Source of the DNA: Polyangiaceae bacterium
Lineage (GTDB): Bacteria > Myxococcota > Polyangia > Polyangiales > Polyangiaceae
Assembly: GCA_025936205.1 (NCBI GenBank)
Contig: JAICTU010000574.1
Span: forward strand, 1-5,299
DNA: 5,299 nt
Direction: 5' to 3'
Of this stretch, positions 1-4,885 are shown piece by piece (the stretch's first letter is position 1; each line of letters begins with the position of its first letter). The notes beneath the pieces are model-generated. The model had not been told where the DNA came from, did no database searches, and worked only from the letters and a program-made list of their open reading frames with translations. The position numbers and the translations under genes were made by a program.

Positions 1-207
1 GCCGAGATCGCCCGCGAGCGCGCCCCAGCGCAAGGCCACGCGCCCGCTGACGGGCGCGCGGGGCCCGCCCGAGTTCCATACCAGAGCCAGGTAGACGGCG
101 ACCGACAGCGCCGCGAACCACATCGTTGCGGGTGTGCCGCCGAACACGCGCGCGAGGCCCTCCTTTGCTGCGGTCCGAGGTGCGGGCTCTCGCTGGTGCG
201 TCGTCAC
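1..207 (-). CDS. N-terminus of a membrane protein, possibly rhomboid family (partial at the left edge)
   Basis: The minus strand is open from a GTG at 207-205 to the window edge, giving 69 codons with high G/C at third positions. The first 20 or so residues are polar. Then comes TPATMWFAALSVAVYLALVW (about residues 26-45), a clear membrane helix, followed by a polar stretch and VALRWGALAGDLG. A first membrane helix followed by an [L/R]RxGA-type segment is the usual opening of rhomboid intramembrane serine proteases, but the catalytic GxSG and AH motifs would lie outside the window, so the family call is tentative. The start is uncertain: the GTG at 207 has no good ribosome site, whereas a GTG at 147-145 lies 10 bases after a strong AAAGGAGGG (166-158) and would begin just before the helix. 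The frame is also open upstream to a TGA near 294. It could instead be another multi-pass membrane protein. Confidence 0.6.
   Translation of the reverse strand, partial: MTTHQREPAPRTAAKEGLARVFGGTPATMWFAALSVAVYLALVWNSGGPRAPVSGRVALRWGALAGDLG
158..166 (-). promoter_or_regulatory. Shine-Dalgarno-like AAAGGAGGG inside the partial membrane-protein frame
   Basis: On the minus strand AAAGGAGGG (166 to 158) is followed after 10 bases by an in-frame GTG at 147-145. It is the best ribosome-site match for this gene and favours a start 20 codons downstream of the GTG at 207. The spacing is slightly long, and the site lies within the longer frame, so it may be chance in a Lys-Glu-Gly stretch. Confidence 0.4.
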
Positions 208-220
208 GCAGCGGTTATCC

Positions 221-232
221 CGGAGCGCTCCG
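221..232. repeat. Perfect 12-bp palindrome CGGAGCGCTCCG
   Basis: The sequence CGGAGCGCTCCG equals its own reverse complement. It lies 14-25 bases upstream of the GTG at 207 on the minus strand and is the first of three inverted repeats within 80 bp. It could be an operator half or a leader hairpin, or chance in GC-rich DNA. Confidence 0.5.
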
Positions 233-235
233 CTC

Positions 236-250
236 CAGTAAAGCACCTCC
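236..250. repeat. Copy 1 of a 15-bp motif CAGTAAAGCACCTCC
   Basis: This sequence recurs at 2998-3012 as CAGTAAAGTACCTCC with a single C/T difference. Here it lies upstream of the minus-strand gene and partly overlaps the inverted repeat at 250-267. Two 15-mers with one mismatch are expected about once by chance in a window this size, so the relation is weak without more copies. Confidence 0.35.
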
Positions 251-267
251 TGACGGCCGACCGTCAG
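250..267. repeat. Inverted repeat, 7-bp arms with 4-base loop
   Basis: CTGACGG (250-256) and CCGTCAG (261-267) are exact reverse complements around the loop CCGA. On the minus strand the hairpin is followed at once by GGAGGTG (250-244), a near-perfect Shine-Dalgarno sequence, but no ATG, GTG or TTG lies at a usable distance after it. Confidence 0.55.
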
Positions 268-279
268 AACCTCGACTCC

Positions 280-312
280 CAGTCTGAAAAATCAGACTGA
301 CTCGCCTTTTTT
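280..312 (+). terminator. Terminator-like hairpin with a displaced T-run
   Basis: CAGTCTGA (280-287) and TCAGACTG (292-299) form a perfect 8-bp stem with an AAAA loop. A run of six T follows at 307-312, 7 bases beyond the stem. Read on the plus strand this resembles a Rho-independent terminator with a gap before the T-run, but no plus-strand gene ends nearby. It may instead terminate unseen transcription, insulate the divergent region, or act as a dyad operator upstream of the minus-strand gene. Confidence 0.35.
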
Positions 313-406
313 GCCTGTTGCACCCTTCGAACTCGATGCTGCGGAGCGAACGGTGGCCGTCTCACATCTGTGATGGATCCCGCCGATGCCGTTGCTGTTT
401 TCTCAG

Positions 407-434
407 ACGCGTCGAGGCCTCGATGCGTCGACGC
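407..434. repeat. Overlapping TCGA-centred palindromes
   Basis: TCGAGGCCTCGA (412-423) is a perfect 12-bp palindrome. It extends to 407-428 with one non-Watson-Crick pair (G411 opposite T424, a G-U pair in RNA). It overlaps a second perfect palindrome, GCGTCGACGC (425-434). The three TCGA sites here begin at 412, 420 and 428, exactly 8 bp apart. It could be a protein-binding array or a hairpin; no function is recognised. Confidence 0.5.
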
Positions 435-510
435 AAGTGATTGTCTTCAAGTCGCGGCTTCGCTTGTTGTCGGTTCCAGATCATTTTTTAGGCCGCGCGT
501 GGTCCTCTTC

Positions 511-539
511 GAGTCGACGAGCACATCACACATCGACTC
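511..539. repeat. Inverted repeat GAGTCGA / TCGACTC
   Basis: GAGTCGA (511-517) and TCGACTC (533-539) are exact reverse complements separated by 15 bases. The arms again carry the TCGA core that is over-represented throughout 327-830. Confidence 0.4.
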
Positions 540-828
540 AGGTTCACACGGCAACTTGTCGTCAGTCTCCGTTCAACGCCTTGACCGTCGCGATGTGCAT
601 GCTTGAGTCGGAGCTAGTCGAGCATCTTCGAGACGCTTCGACACTGACGAGCCAGGGGGCTCGTGAATCACATCGCTTGCATCCGCACTCTCTAGTGTGG
701 CGCTGAGGAGGCACGACGGGTGGGCGCTCCCCTGCCCTTGCTCGGCGTTAACCCAACGCTCGAGGACTCGATTGTGGTCGAGCCTCACGCTGGAACACGG
801 TGGCTCTGACCTGGCTGAAATGGACCTC

Positions 829-833
829 GAGGA
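829..833 (+). promoter_or_regulatory. Ribosome binding site GAGGA that sets the lipoprotein start
   Basis: GAGGA ends 4 bases before the ATG at 838. The in-frame ATG at 820 has no such site, so 838 is preferred. The resulting N-terminus is a well-formed lipoprotein signal peptide, which supports the choice. Confidence 0.6.
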
Positions 834-837
834 ACCC

Positions 838-1535
838 ATGATCACGATCTCACGCGCGCTTCGTTGCTTCGTAACCCCGCTCCTCGCGGTGCTCGCACTC
901 GATCTGCTGTCGTGCGAAAACGCAGACGACGACGATTCGGACACGCCCGCCCCGCTCGGCAAGGTTGCTCAGGCGCTGACGGACACGGACAGCGACGGCA
1001 TGGACGACACCTGGGAGACGACGTACTTCGGCAATTCTCGGCGACCAGCACAGGAGATGCTGATTCCGACGGGATGACGAATGGCGAGGAGTACACCTAC
1101 GGCTTCGTTCCCAACGCGAATGATGCGTTCGCCGACGCTGATGGGGACCGGTATCCGAACGTCTTCGAAGTTCGAAAGGGCAGCGACCCCAACAGTCAGT
1201 CGAGCATCCCCACACCGAATTACGTGGTGAACGGTGCGGGCGGAGGGACGCACACGACGATCAGCGCAGCGTTGACCGCGGCGAACGTGGCCAACGGCGC
1301 TTACCAGATCATCGCCATCGCGCCGGGCGTCTACTTGGGGACAGCAAACACTGTCAACGTCTCCATCGCATCAACGAAGCCGGAGCTGTTGTTCATCGGT
1401 TTGCAGGGCGCCGGACAGACCATCATTGACGGCGAACAGACAAACGTTGGTTGGAATATCCAAAACTCCGCCGTTGTCGCGTCGCTGACCTTTCGGAACA
1501 CCCCGAGAGCCCTGACTGTTCAGTCGCGCATTTGA
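838..1535 (+). pseudogene. Frameshifted and truncated lipoprotein with Ca-binding DxDxDG loops and a right-handed beta-helix start
   Basis: The ATG at 838 follows GAGGA and opens a lipoprotein signal peptide: a basic n-region, the hydrophobic VTPLLAVLALDLL and the lipobox LLSC with Cys26, then an acidic ENADDDD stretch. DTDSDGMDDTWETTYFGN follows (to residue 66, codon 1033-1035). The frame then fails and stops at 1075-1077. The expected continuation SATSTGDADSDGMTNGEEY is in the frame starting at 1038, so one base is missing from the codon at 1036-1037. That frame adds a third acidic loop (DADGDRYPNVFE) and, from about 1219, a pectate-lyase-like beta-helix start (GGGTHTTISAALTAAN, APGVYLGT, GAGQTIIDGE, SLTFRNTPRAL). 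It stops at 1533-1535, far short of a usual beta-helix. The product would be an outer-membrane or surface lipoprotein. A sequencing error could explain the frameshift but not the missing C-terminal coils. Confidence 0.75.
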
Positions 1536-1806
1536 TCCATCTGGAAGAAATCTATCGAGTTTTATCGAATGCTTGCGCAGTGGCATTCCAAAGCACATGT
1601 GTTTCAGCGATGAGCGAGACAATTGGTGCAACGGACCCCTGTCAATCGTGTGCGGCCCAGGCGGTGGAGGCGGCGATGGCGGAGGCTCCGACGGAACGGG
1701 CGGCCCCGGTGGGCCCGGTGGGCCCGGCGGTAACCAGATGTGCAGCAAGGTCACCAAGAAGCAGAAGGACGAGTGTTCAACCCGTTATCAAGAGTGCCCA
1801 CGATGA
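1516..1806 (+). pseudogene. Orphan C-terminal fragment, Cys-rich with a Gly-Pro linker; possible Rhs-type toxin tip
   Basis: This frame is open from just after a TGA at 1513-1515 to a TGA at 1804-1806. There is no credible start: a TTG at 1573 and an ATG at 1597 both lack a ribosome site, so it looks like the tail of a longer protein. It reads FDPSGRNL, then a Cys-containing segment (IEC, KHMC, NWC, IVC), a Gly-rich linker ending GGPGGPGGPGG, and a charged end with three Cys (QMC, DEC, QEC). Seven cysteines in about 80 residues suggest a secreted or metal/disulfide-stabilised domain. DPSGR resembles the conserved motif that ends the Rhs/YD core just before the variable toxin tip; that link is inference from a short match. 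Third positions in the last part (KVTKKQKDE) are G/C-rich as in real genes. It directly follows the broken beta-helix in another frame. It could also be a small secreted protein with an unusual start. Confidence 0.45.
1702..1728 (+). repeat. Three tandem 9-bp units encoding Gly-Pro-Gly
   Basis: GGCCCCGGT, GGGCCCGGT and GGGCCCGGC follow each other directly and encode the GGPGGPGGPGG linker of the Cys-rich fragment. Such a repeat can change length by slippage in whole codons and suggests a flexible, non-globular spacer. Confidence 0.7.
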
Positions 1807-1909
1807 CCATATCGGTTTGAGGGGCGCTAATGTTGCCGGTGATTCAATTTGTTCGAAGTGTATGGCTGTATGTTGGTCAACCGGCAATTGGCCGAGTCGG
1901 CTGATCACT

Positions 1910-1915
1910 GGAGAG
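1910..1915 (+). promoter_or_regulatory. Ribosome binding site GGAGAG for the gene at 1924
   Basis: GGAGAG is separated by 8 bases from the ATG at 1924. Upstream in-frame candidates (TTG 1849, ATG 1870) have no comparable site, so this decides the start. Confidence 0.6.
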
Positions 1916-1923
1916 TATTGCCC

Positions 1924-2373
1924 ATGATCGCAATTTCGAAGGAGCAGGACGAATGGATCCGGTTAGAAATCCACAAACTGAACCTGGATCAACGTCCTTT
2001 CCCAGCCGTGCTGCTCGATATCGACGCGCTTGAGGGTCAGATCATCGAATCCATAGCTGCTGAAGAGTATGCGTGTGACTTGTTGAACGTGCGGCGGGTT
2101 CCGGCGCGCCTACGGTTGGTAAAAGCCGTTCAACTTAGCGCGGAAGCTACGCTCGCCAAGAAGCTCTTCGATCACGCAGTCGAGTTGGGGTTCAGCCACA
2201 GCGAGGATGGCGTAGTTGCGGCTGCGCTCCTTTCACGAGCCTGTCTTGCGCGCGGACGCGCGGACGTCCTGGACGACGAACTTGAGCAAGCGCTCAAGCA
2301 AGCGAACGGCGAGCCCGATCCGAGCTATGTGAAATTGGCAGCAGAGATCCGGCGCGCTCGAGGCGCCGGATAG
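1924..2373 (+). CDS. Small helical protein of unknown function; candidate immunity or accessory protein
   Basis: The gene encodes 149 residues from an ATG with a good ribosome site (GGAGAG, 8-base gap) to TAG at 2371-2373. I do not recognise the family. There is no signal peptide or membrane segment, so the product is probably cytoplasmic. The sequence looks almost wholly alpha-helical. Residues from about 60 on (ARLRLVKAVQLSAEATLAKK, then AAALLSRACLARGRADVLDD) have the alternating small and hydrophobic pattern of TPR/HEAT-like helix pairs. Charge is slightly acidic by count (25 Asp/Glu against 19 Lys/Arg). By hand count about 64% of third positions are G/C, visibly lower than in the J-domain gene, which suggests different ancestry. 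It follows the Cys-rich, Rhs-tip-like fragment after 117 bp on the same strand. In toxin systems a small intact gene in that place is often the immunity gene; this is inference from position only. The gene seems intact. Confidence 0.75.
   Translation: MIAISKEQDEWIRLEIHKLNLDQRPFPAVLLDIDALEGQIIESIAAEEYACDLLNVRRVPARLRLVKAVQLSAEATLAKKLFDHAVELGFSHSEDGVVAAALLSRACLARGRADVLDDELEQALKQANGEPDPSYVKLAAEIRRARGAG
2347..2371 (+). terminator. GC-rich hairpin overlapping the stop codon, without a T-run
   Basis: ATCCGGCGC (2347-2355) and GCGCCGGAT (2363-2371) are perfect 9-bp reverse complements around a 7-base loop, and the right arm ends on the T of the TAG stop. The stem is strong, but no T-run follows, so it is not a standard Rho-independent terminator. 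It may protect the 3' end or mark a Rho-dependent end. Confidence 0.4.
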
Positions 2374-2455
2374 CCAAGGCCCGCCGGAAGCGATCCTCAG
2401 AACGCCGGGGCCACGATTGCAAATGGGCCGAACGGGCTGGCCGAAGCGCGACGGA

Positions 2456-2944
2456 CTAACAATCCAGCACGTAGGGCCCGCCCCCTGGTTTCACCAACTC
2501 GCTTGCCACCACTACCCGCTCTTCAACGCCGGCCGAACTCACCCTGACGCTCTGCCAGGGGGCGATGAGCGAGCACTGGTGGCGCGTTGAAGGACGGGGG
2601 CCACGCACGTGGCCGCGACACCAAAGTGCGTCCGGCAGCGATTGGATCGGCAAGCCTGACTTGACCGAGTTTTTGGCGACGCGCCTATTCAGGGCCCGAT
2701 CAACGGCATGGCCGCCAATTGATGCCGCGCCCAGCAGCGCCCGCCACGTTTAGGAAGCGCTGGCAGGCCCAGGCCGCCACACGCGAAAGCGCCGGCATGA
2801 GCGAGAGTAGCCCTCCCACGTGGGCAGCGTGGTTGGCGGTCTCGCCCGGATCAAGCCTGTCATCAGCGCCTGGCGCACCGCCCAAGACGTCGGCGCCCGT
2901 CGAGTCCGCCGAAGCCGCGCACCAGGCTCTTGATGCGACTTGAG
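2456..2944 (-). pseudogene. Possible decayed minus-strand gene in two frames
   Basis: Reading leftwards from about 2944, one frame gives GADDRLDPGETANHAAHVGG and LLSLMPALSRVAAWACQRFL. It runs to a TGA near 2700 in an unconvincing tail. Near 2746 a second frame opens just after a TAA and gives TWRALLGAASIGGHAVDRAL, then a polar stretch ending VKPGGGPYVLDC at a TAG (2458-2456). Both have moderately G/C-rich third positions. Joined by a frameshift around 2750 they could be the remains of one membrane-associated protein. AHVGGLL matches the rhomboid AHxGG helix, but a match of seven residues is weak. This may be chance open frame in GC-rich DNA. Confidence 0.25.
2599..2614. repeat. Dyad GGCCACG-CA-CGTGGCC
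   Basis: The 7-bp arms (2599-2605 and 2608-2614) are exact reverse complements with a 2-base centre. This is the same geometry as the dyads at 3087-3102 and 3109-3122, but with a different sequence. It may be chance. Confidence 0.35.
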
Positions 2945-2997
2945 ACGCGCGTCCCCCTTGCATCATCACCTCACCCCCGTCCAGCTGCTGCCCGTTG

Positions 2998-3012
2998 CAG
3001 TAAAGTACCTCC
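2998..3012. repeat. Copy 2 of the 15-bp motif, CAGTAAAGTACCTCC
   Basis: It matches copy 1 (236-250) at 14 of 15 positions in the same orientation. Read on the minus strand both copies continue as CTTTACTG plus three bases and CGG, and both would encode Glu-Val-Leu-Tyr in the open frame in which they lie. It sits about 150 bp upstream of the J-domain gene start. Confidence 0.35.
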
Positions 3013-3086
3013 AGCCGACTACCGTTGTTCTCTCGGTGCGAGCGCTCCACCGATGTGGTCCCGCAACCGACGCCGGCTTCCGTTCG

Positions 3087-3122
3087 CGATCGGAGCCGAT
3101 CGGTTTGAGATCCGAACGGATC
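3087..3122. promoter_or_regulatory. Two adjacent dyads upstream of the J-domain/DnaK operon, candidate operator
   Basis: CGATCGG-AG-CCGATCG (3087-3102) has perfect 7-bp arms. Six bases later GATCCG-AA-CGGATC (3109-3122) has perfect 6-bp arms. Both have a 2-base A-containing centre and share the GATC/CGG core, and their centres are 21 bp apart, two turns of B-DNA. They end 41 bases before the ATG at 3164. This suits a dimeric regulator binding side by side on one face. It is not the CIRCE element of HrcA. A TTGAGA at 3105-3110 between the dyads might be a -35 box, but no good -10 follows. Confidence 0.45.
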
Positions 3123-3148
3123 GGTGTCAAAGCCAAGAGAGGCTTGCT

Positions 3149-3162
3149 GGAGTACTCGGAGG
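3149..3162 (+). promoter_or_regulatory. Ribosome binding region of the J-domain gene
   Basis: GGAG at 3149-3152 lies 11 bases before the ATG at 3164, slightly far. A better-matched GGAGG at 3158-3162 is only 1 base away, too close to work normally. No other in-frame start fits either site. The start at 3164 therefore rests mainly on where the protein begins to look like a protein. Confidence 0.45.
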
Positions 3163-3163
3163 C

Positions 3164-4879
3164 ATGAGCTCGAGCGTCGCGTCTGCGCGTACGCAATGTT
3201 ACCACCCCGTGGCTGGGGTAAACGTGCGCACGCTTCCGCTCTTGCCGGAGCAAGCGTTCGTGCTGTCGCGCGTGGACGGGCAGAGCGATGAGGCCGCGAT
3301 CGCCCGGGCCACCGGCATTCCCATTCCGCAGGTCTTCATGCATCTGCAGCGCCTCGAGGAACTCGGGGCCGTGCAGCGCCCGGGCAGCATCCCGCCGCCG
3401 AAGCACGGCAGCGGCAAGATCACTGCGCCGTCGAGTGACGTCAAGGCCACACCGGTGGCCCCCGGTCCCGTCCCTGCCCTGGCGCGCCCCACGCACGCTC
3501 CCCCAGCGACCACCACGGCACCGGCTCCCGCGCCGTCCGCGGAAACCGACAAGCTCGTCACCACTCCCGCGCCGACCGGCCCTCGGCACCCCGAGATCGA
3601 CGAGTCTCTGAGTCTCTCGGTGGAGGTACAGGCGCGCATCCTCGACCTCTCGGCGCGCCTCGGCGATCTCGATCACTTCGAAGTGCTGGGCGTACCCCGC
3701 GGCTCGGAGCGTGCCGCGATCAAGCGCGCCTACTTCTCGATGATCGGCACGTTCCACCCGGACAGCTACTTCGGCAAGAAGCTGGGGGGGTTCACCAAGC
3801 GCATGGAGAAGATCTTCCAGCGCTTGACCGAAGCCCACGACGTGCTGAGCAACCCGCGCACGCGCGAGGAGTACGAAGCCTACCTCGGCGCCGTCGTTCG
3901 CACGCGCGGCTTCGAGGCCCCGTCGCAGCCTCCGCCCAGCGTGGAGGATCTCGAGCGTTTGCTACAGCAGGCGGAAAACGAGGCGCGCAAATCGCCGCCC
4001 CCGGCCACCCCGCCCGCGCCGGCGCCGCCCGTGATTCCGGTCGCGACCAAGGCCGCGCCGCCGCCCCCGCGTTCGCCGCCACAATTGCCACCGCAGATAC
4101 CCCCGCAGCTGCCGCCGCGCCTGCCCCCGCCCTTCCCTCAGGTCGGCGCTGCAGCGCCGCGCCCGAGCATCAAGCCGGTGCAGCTGGTGAATGACCCGGT
4201 GGCCCGGCGCCAGGCGCTGGCGCGCAAGTTCGGCATGGCGCCCATCTCGCTGAAGCCCGCGCCACCCGACGAAGAGAAGCTGCGCGCCGAGGCCGCTCGA
4301 CAATCCGCCGTCGCCAAGGACCTACAGCAGCGCTACGAGCATCGCAAGACGGCGATCCGCGACCACCGCGTGCAACGCTTCATCCAGGTCGCAGAGGAAG
4401 CCATTGCGGCCGGCAACGCCGTTTCCGCCATGAACTCCCTGCGCGTCGCGCGCACCCTGGTGGGCAGCGACGCCGAGGCGGATGCGCGTATCACGGAGCT
4501 GGAAACTCAGCTCGGAGCGACGCTGTCGGAGAGCTACCTGCAGCGCGCCCGCTACGAAGAACAGAACGGCCAACACGTTGAAGCCGCGCGCTCGTACACG
4601 CGCGCCGCGCGGGGTCGCCCCAGTCCGGATGTGCTCCGGAGTGCCGCCGAGTGTTACCTCAAGGCCGGAACCGAGCTGCGTCTCGCGGGGGAGCTGGCGC
4701 GGGAGGCCGTCCAAATGGCCCCAGATCGGACCGATCTGCGGCTCAGCCTGGCCAAAATTTACGAAGCTGCGGGCATGCCGCAGAGCGCAGTCCGGGAGCT
4801 GGAGCGGGCGCTCACGCTCACCCCGGGCAGCGACAAGATCAAGCAATGGCTAAAGCGCCTCGAGCGGGCTGGCGTCTAA
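3164..4879 (+). CDS. J-domain (DnaJ-like) co-chaperone with N-terminal helical domain and C-terminal TPR-like repeats
   Basis: The 571-residue product should be a cytoplasmic Hsp40-type co-chaperone that stimulates the ATPase of the DnaK encoded next door. Residues about 22-74 (LPLLPEQAFVLSRVDG through QRLEELGAV) look like a small winged-helix-like domain. An Ala/Pro-rich linker follows. Residues 168-241 are a J domain (HFEVLGVPRGSERAAIKRAY) with an intact HPD at 198-200 (codons 3755-3763), though the loop after it (SYFGKKLGGFTKRME) is longer than in classical DnaJ. A polyproline linker covers about 278-326. Residues 403-570 hold about four TPR-like helix pairs (QVAEEAIAAGNAVSAM; RARYEEQNGQHVEAARSYTR; LSLAKIYEAAGMPQSAVREL). 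There is no Gly/Phe region, zinc-finger or DnaJ C-terminal domain, so this is a class C J protein, not DnaJ itself. The frame is open back to 2930, but that stretch looks non-coding and contains the dyads. The stop lies 6 bp before dnaK, so the two are very likely cotranscribed. Confidence 0.92.
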   Translation: MSSSVASARTQCYHPVAGVNVRTLPLLPEQAFVLSRVDGQSDEAAIARATGIPIPQVFMHLQRLEELGAVQRPGSIPPPKHGSGKITAPSSDVKATPVAPGPVPALARPTHAPPATTTAPAPAPSAETDKLVTTPAPTGPRHPEIDESLSLSVEVQARILDLSARLGDLDHFEVLGVPRGSERAAIKRAYFSMIGTFHPDSYFGKKLGGFTKRMEKIFQRLTEAHDVLSNPRTREEYEAYLGAVVRTRGFEAPSQPPPSVEDLERLLQQAENEARKSPPPATPPAPAPPVIPVATKAAPPPPRSPPQLPPQIPPQLPPRLPPPFPQVGAAAPRPSIKPVQLVNDPVARRQALARKFGMAPISLKPAPPDEEKLRAEAARQSAVAKDLQQRYEHRKTAIRDHRVQRFIQVAEEAIAAGNAVSAMNSLRVARTLVGSDAEADARITELETQLGATLSESYLQRARYEEQNGQHVEAARSYTRAARGRPSPDVLRSAAECYLKAGTELRLAGELAREAVQMAPDRTDLRLSLAKIYEAAGMPQSAVRELERALTLTPGSDKIKQWLKRLERAGV

Positions 4880-4885
4880 CAGAGT

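Larger units (their letters stand above)
208..837. other. Intergenic region of about 630 bp with no convincing gene
   Basis: Short open frames exist here on both strands, but none combines a ribosome site, coding-like third-position bias and a recognisable protein. The left part (221-312) is packed with inverted repeats that would sit upstream of, or in the leader of, the minus-strand membrane-protein gene. The rest (327-830) has 15 TCGA tetranucleotides, several in evenly spaced triplets. The right end must hold the promoter of the lipoprotein gene at 838, but I see no convincing -35/-10 pair. Confidence 0.6.
2374..3163. other. Region of about 790 bp without an intact gene; possible decayed minus-strand coding remnants
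   Basis: No frame here has a ribosome site plus a recognisable protein. On the minus strand two frames look partly coding. One (about 2944 to 2700) contains NHAAHVGGLLS, reminiscent of the last helix of rhomboid proteases. The other (about 2746 to 2456) reads WRALLGAASIGGHAV and ends ELVKPGGGPYVLDC. They are in different frames, and I see no start for either. The region also has a dyad at 2599-2614, copy 2 of the 15-bp motif (2998-3012) and paired dyads at 3087-3122. The promoter of the J-domain/DnaK operon should lie in its right part, but no clear sigma-70 or sigma-54 match is visible. Confidence 0.5.

Noticed and set aside
370..706. Two overlapping plus-strand frames of 78 and 106 codons
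   Set aside because: They are Ser/Arg-rich, lack ribosome sites and any recognisable motif, and overlap each other in different frames within the TCGA-rich region.
1371..1757. A minus-strand frame with a Pro-rich run
   Set aside because: The proline run is the complement of the Gly-rich linker on the plus strand, and the rest is antisense to the beta-helix.
1451..1927. A 158-codon plus-strand frame starting at a TTG
   Set aside because: It overlaps the end of the beta-helix frame and the whole Cys-rich frame, has no ribosome site, and its Ala/Pro-rich part is a shadow of the Gly-Pro repeat.
2815..2824. Palindrome CCCACGTGGG
   Set aside because: A 10-bp palindrome is expected by chance in a few kb of GC-rich DNA, and nothing near it suggests a role.
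2930..3163. N-terminal extension of the J-domain gene from an ATG at 2930
   Set aside because: The 78 extra residues are low-complexity and Arg/Pro-rich with no domain. The stretch contains the paired dyads and has no ribosome site at its ATG. Protein-like sequence begins just after 3164.
2966..3838. A 290-codon minus-strand frame opposite the J-domain gene
   Set aside because: It is Arg/Gly-rich antisense of a clear J domain and linker, as expected from high third-position G/C.
4722..4738. Perfect dyad CAGATCGG-A-CCGATCTG
   Set aside because: It resembles the dyads at 3087-3122 but lies inside the TPR-coding region, in codons for Pro-Asp-Arg-Thr-Asp-Leu that fit the repeat. A regulatory role is not supported.
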